The position numbers and the translations under genes are program-made. A stretch of DNA of 7,912 nt from Bacteroidales bacterium. GTDB taxonomy: Bacteria > Bacteroidota > Bacteroidia > Bacteroidales > UBA932. Positions 5,841 through 7,912 of this stretch are shown here, piece after piece. The stretch lies in contig JAFROA010000304.1 of assembly GCA_017429885.1 (NCBI GenBank), forward strand, positions 1 to 7,912, given 5' to 3'. The notes below the pieces were generated by a model that was not told the DNA's origin, made no database searches, and saw only the letters and a list, made by a program, of their open reading frames with translations. The first letter of the stretch is position 1. Every line of letters starts with the position of its first letter.

Positions 5841-7877
5841 ATGAAAAAGTTAACCATCTTATTCGCCGTATTGTTGGCGGCTTTCGCATGCCAGCGAACA
5901 ACAGAGGTCGTTGACGACCTTATCCCTTCAGACGATGGTTTGTTCCCGTTTGTCATTTCCTATGAGATGGCGAAGGGTGCTGCCACCGACTTTTCCCCAT
6001 TGCTTGAGGCCCCTGCAGGAAAGGACGGTTTCATCCGTGTCGAGAATGGCCATTTCGTCAACGACAAAGGCCGTGTGAGACTCAACGCCACCAACCTGAC
6101 CGCCGCCGCTAATTTCCCCACCCATGAGCAGGCGGAGAGGGTGGCCGAGCGCATCGCGAATTTTGGAATCAATTGTGTGAGACTCCATTACATGGACTGG
6201 CCTTACGGTCCTGAGGGATTCCCTCTCGCTAAGGAACCTAGCATATTCGCTAAGGACGGTTCCGAGAGGAACCTTGATCCCGAGATGCTGGACAGGCTGG
6301 AGTACCTGATCGCCCAGTTCAAGCAGAGGGGAATCTATGTGGATGTCAACCTCTATGTCGCTAGATATCAATATCACTATAAAGGCCAGAACGCCATCAA
6401 TACATTCATCCAGGCAAAAGAGCGAGAGTACGCTAAGGATCTCCTCACCCATGTGAATCCGTACACCGGTCTTCCTCTTGCCAAAGATCCTGTAGTGGCA
6501 GTGGTTGAGCTCAACAACGAGGACGCCCTTTTCACCACTTACTGCGGTGGTAATCTGGTGCCTCCGGGCTGGCCTACAATGGCTGACATCAAGGGTACAG
6601 AAATGCCTGAGGCCAAAAAGAGGGAGTTCTATAAGACCCTCCTTAAATACGAGGCCGACCACTGGAACAATATGAGGACCTATCTGAAGAAAGAGCTCGG
6701 CGTGATGGCTCCGGTGACCTCGACCCAAGTGTCCTATTCCCAGCCTTCGACTTTCGACGGGATGGACTTCTATGACAACCATGCCTACTGGCTGCATCCC
6801 ACTATCGGGGTGTTCTGGAAACAGAATACTGCCCCGATGGTCAACGAGCCCAACGGTGGAACTCTCCCCGGACTGGCAGCCAGGCGCTTCGCCGGAAAGC
6901 CTTACACCATCTCCGAATACAACCATCCTTATCCCAGCTTCTACGGTGCTGAGGGCCAGCCGATGCTGCACGCTTACGCCGCATTCCAAGGGTGGGACGG
7001 AGTGTTCGCATATTCCTGGAACAACAGAATCAATGAGGAGCCCCAGTCTATGGAGTACTTCTTCTCCTATGCTGCCAGGACCGATTGCCTCGCCCATTTC
7101 AATGCTTGCGCGGCCATGTTCCTCCGTGGGGATGTCCAAGAGGGAGAAGATGGCGTGACCGCCATTGTCCCGCTCAAGGCATTTGAGGATGAATGGGTCA
7201 AGAAGCCTACAAGGAACGGTGATATTATCACTTTGATCAAAGATGGCACCGGTATGACTAAGCAGGACATGCTTCTCCATAAGACCACTGTTGATGTCCA
7301 TGCTGATAAGTCCGTTGCGGTCAAGACCTCGGAGCCCGCTGCTGTGAAGATTTCCGACACAAAGCAGATTGAGTGGAACAACGAGGATCCTGAGAACGGA
7401 ATGTTCATGGTCAAGACTCCTAATGTCAAGGTATTCAGCGGCTTCCCGAAGGGAAGGACCGCGGATCTGGGCGACGGGGTGACCCTGAATATCGGCAAGA
7501 CCAAACTTGGTTGGGCGACTATTTCCCTGACGAGCAAGGAAGGCAGCGGTTTCGAGAAAGGTACTTCCCTGCTGGTTGCCACAGGATATACCCACAACAA
7601 GGACGCAAAGTTCAAGAGGGAGCTTGATAAGGATGGAAATCCCACCACTACCATCTCCAGCCGTTGGTATGACTGGGGCACCGGTCCTATGATGACCGAG
7701 GGTATCCCTGCCACCGTGACCCTTCCTTCCGCGGCTGAGGCGACAACTTGCTGGGCTCTCGATGAGAGCGGAGCGAGGAAAGTAGAGGTTCCCGTGACGA
7801 AGGGTGCTGACGGCAAGGCCGTTGTTGAGATTGGCGAAAAATACCAGACTGTCTGGTATGAGATATCCGTAAAATAG
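5841..7877 (+). CDS. Clan GH-A-type glycoside hydrolase, paralogue B, probable lipoprotein (family not assigned)
   Basis: A 678-residue protein if started at ATG 5841. The in-frame ATG at 5811 would overlap the previous gene by 20 bp and add ten polar residues (MRLKPDNYYS) before a normal signal peptide, so 5841 is preferred. The leader MKKLTILFAVLLAAFAC offers Cys17 for lipidation; the -3 residue is Ala, a tolerable but not ideal lipobox. The domain plan matches the upstream paralogue: PSDDGLFPFVISYEMAKG, then FGINCVRLHYMD, VELNNED with predicted acid/base Glu227, NHAYW with His314, TISEYNHP with predicted nucleophile Glu359, Trp393, and a C-terminal beta-rich domain from IEWNNEDP (about 510) to TVWYEI. 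The strongest differences are in the segment after RLHYMD and in the segment after the acid/base strand, where substrate loops are expected. It is likely anchored to a membrane, possibly at the cell surface, and co-transcribed with the two upstream enzymes. Its substrate is unknown. Confidence 0.82.
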   Translation: MKKLTILFAVLLAAFACQRTTEVVDDLIPSDDGLFPFVISYEMAKGAATDFSPLLEAPAGKDGFIRVENGHFVNDKGRVRLNATNLTAAANFPTHEQAERVAERIANFGINCVRLHYMDWPYGPEGFPLAKEPSIFAKDGSERNLDPEMLDRLEYLIAQFKQRGIYVDVNLYVARYQYHYKGQNAINTFIQAKEREYAKDLLTHVNPYTGLPLAKDPVVAVVELNNEDALFTTYCGGNLVPPGWPTMADIKGTEMPEAKKREFYKTLLKYEADHWNNMRTYLKKELGVMAPVTSTQVSYSQPSTFDGMDFYDNHAYWLHPTIGVFWKQNTAPMVNEPNGGTLPGLAARRFAGKPYTISEYNHPYPSFYGAEGQPMLHAYAAFQGWDGVFAYSWNNRINEEPQSMEYFFSYAARTDCLAHFNACAAMFLRGDVQEGEDGVTAIVPLKAFEDEWVKKPTRNGDIITLIKDGTGMTKQDMLLHKTTVDVHADKSVAVKTSEPAAVKISDTKQIEWNNEDPENGMFMVKTPNVKVFSGFPKGRTADLGDGVTLNIGKTKLGWATISLTSKEGSGFEKGTSLLVATGYTHNKDAKFKRELDKDGNPTTTISSRWYDWGTGPMMTEGIPATVTLPSAAEATTCWALDESGARKVEVPVTKGADGKAVVEIGEKYQTVWYEISVK

Positions 7878-7912
7878 TGCTATCTTTATTTTGAATTGTG
7901 AAAAATCATTAA

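Noticed and set aside
5928..7595. Long open frame on the minus strand (555 codons) inside paralogue B, with a shorter counterpart (3872-4597) in paralogue A
   Set aside because: The antisense frames mirror each other only because the sense genes are paralogues. The predicted proteins lack recognisable domains or leaders, and the sense frames have clear catalytic motifs. It is a by-product of codon bias.
3779..7877. Assigning the two paralogues to GH5 as cellulases
   Set aside because: The catalytic layout fits clan GH-A, but the NNED acid/base motif and the C-terminal domain do not match the usual GH5 pattern. The family is left open.
7886..7893. TTATTTTG after the last gene as a promoter -7 element
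   Set aside because: It is one base off the consensus in A/T-rich DNA, with no -33 element at the right spacing and too little sequence after it to see a gene.

Overview
The window is part of a polysaccharide utilization locus (PUL) from a member of the Bacteroidota, most likely a Bacteroidales. The basis is the order SusC (3' end only), SusD, then exported glycoside hydrolases, all on the + strand. Supporting points are a TonB-dependent transporter C-terminus ending in Phe, a SusD-type lipoprotein, A/T-rich leaders without clear Shine-Dalgarno sites, and short intergenic gaps. Base composition looks close to 50% GC by eye and AGG is common for arginine, so this is probably not a low-GC Bacteroides. 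The genus cannot be fixed from the sequence.

Layout: 2-619 is the last 205 codons of a SusC-like outer-membrane porin. 635-2116 is its SusD-like surface lipoprotein partner. 2117-2194 is the only sizeable gap and holds a strong GC-rich hairpin (2147-2173) that may separate transporter from enzyme expression. 2195-3766 encodes a secreted, divergent GH10 (xylanase-family) enzyme. 3779-5830 and 5841-7877 encode two full-length tandem paralogues of a large clan GH-A-type glycoside hydrolase whose CAZy family I cannot name. The three enzyme genes are 12 and 10 bp apart and look like one transcription unit. The last 35 bases hold nothing I can call.

How the genes probably work together: the SusC/SusD pair captures and imports an oligosaccharide. 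The GH10 protein and the two GH-A paralogues cleave that glycan at the surface or in the periplasm. The presence of GH10 suggests a xylan-like backbone. However, the GH10 protein keeps the catalytic pair and most recognisable -1 subsite residues while lacking the Glu-Asn pair that binds the -2 sugar in classical xylanases, so the real substrate may be an unusual or substituted glycan. The first GH-A paralogue has a signal-peptidase-I type leader and the second a probable lipoprotein leader, suggesting that the pair works at different locations. The most interesting content is this divergent GH10 plus duplicated unclassified GH-A cassette. No mobile element, CRISPR array, RNA gene or regulator is visible.
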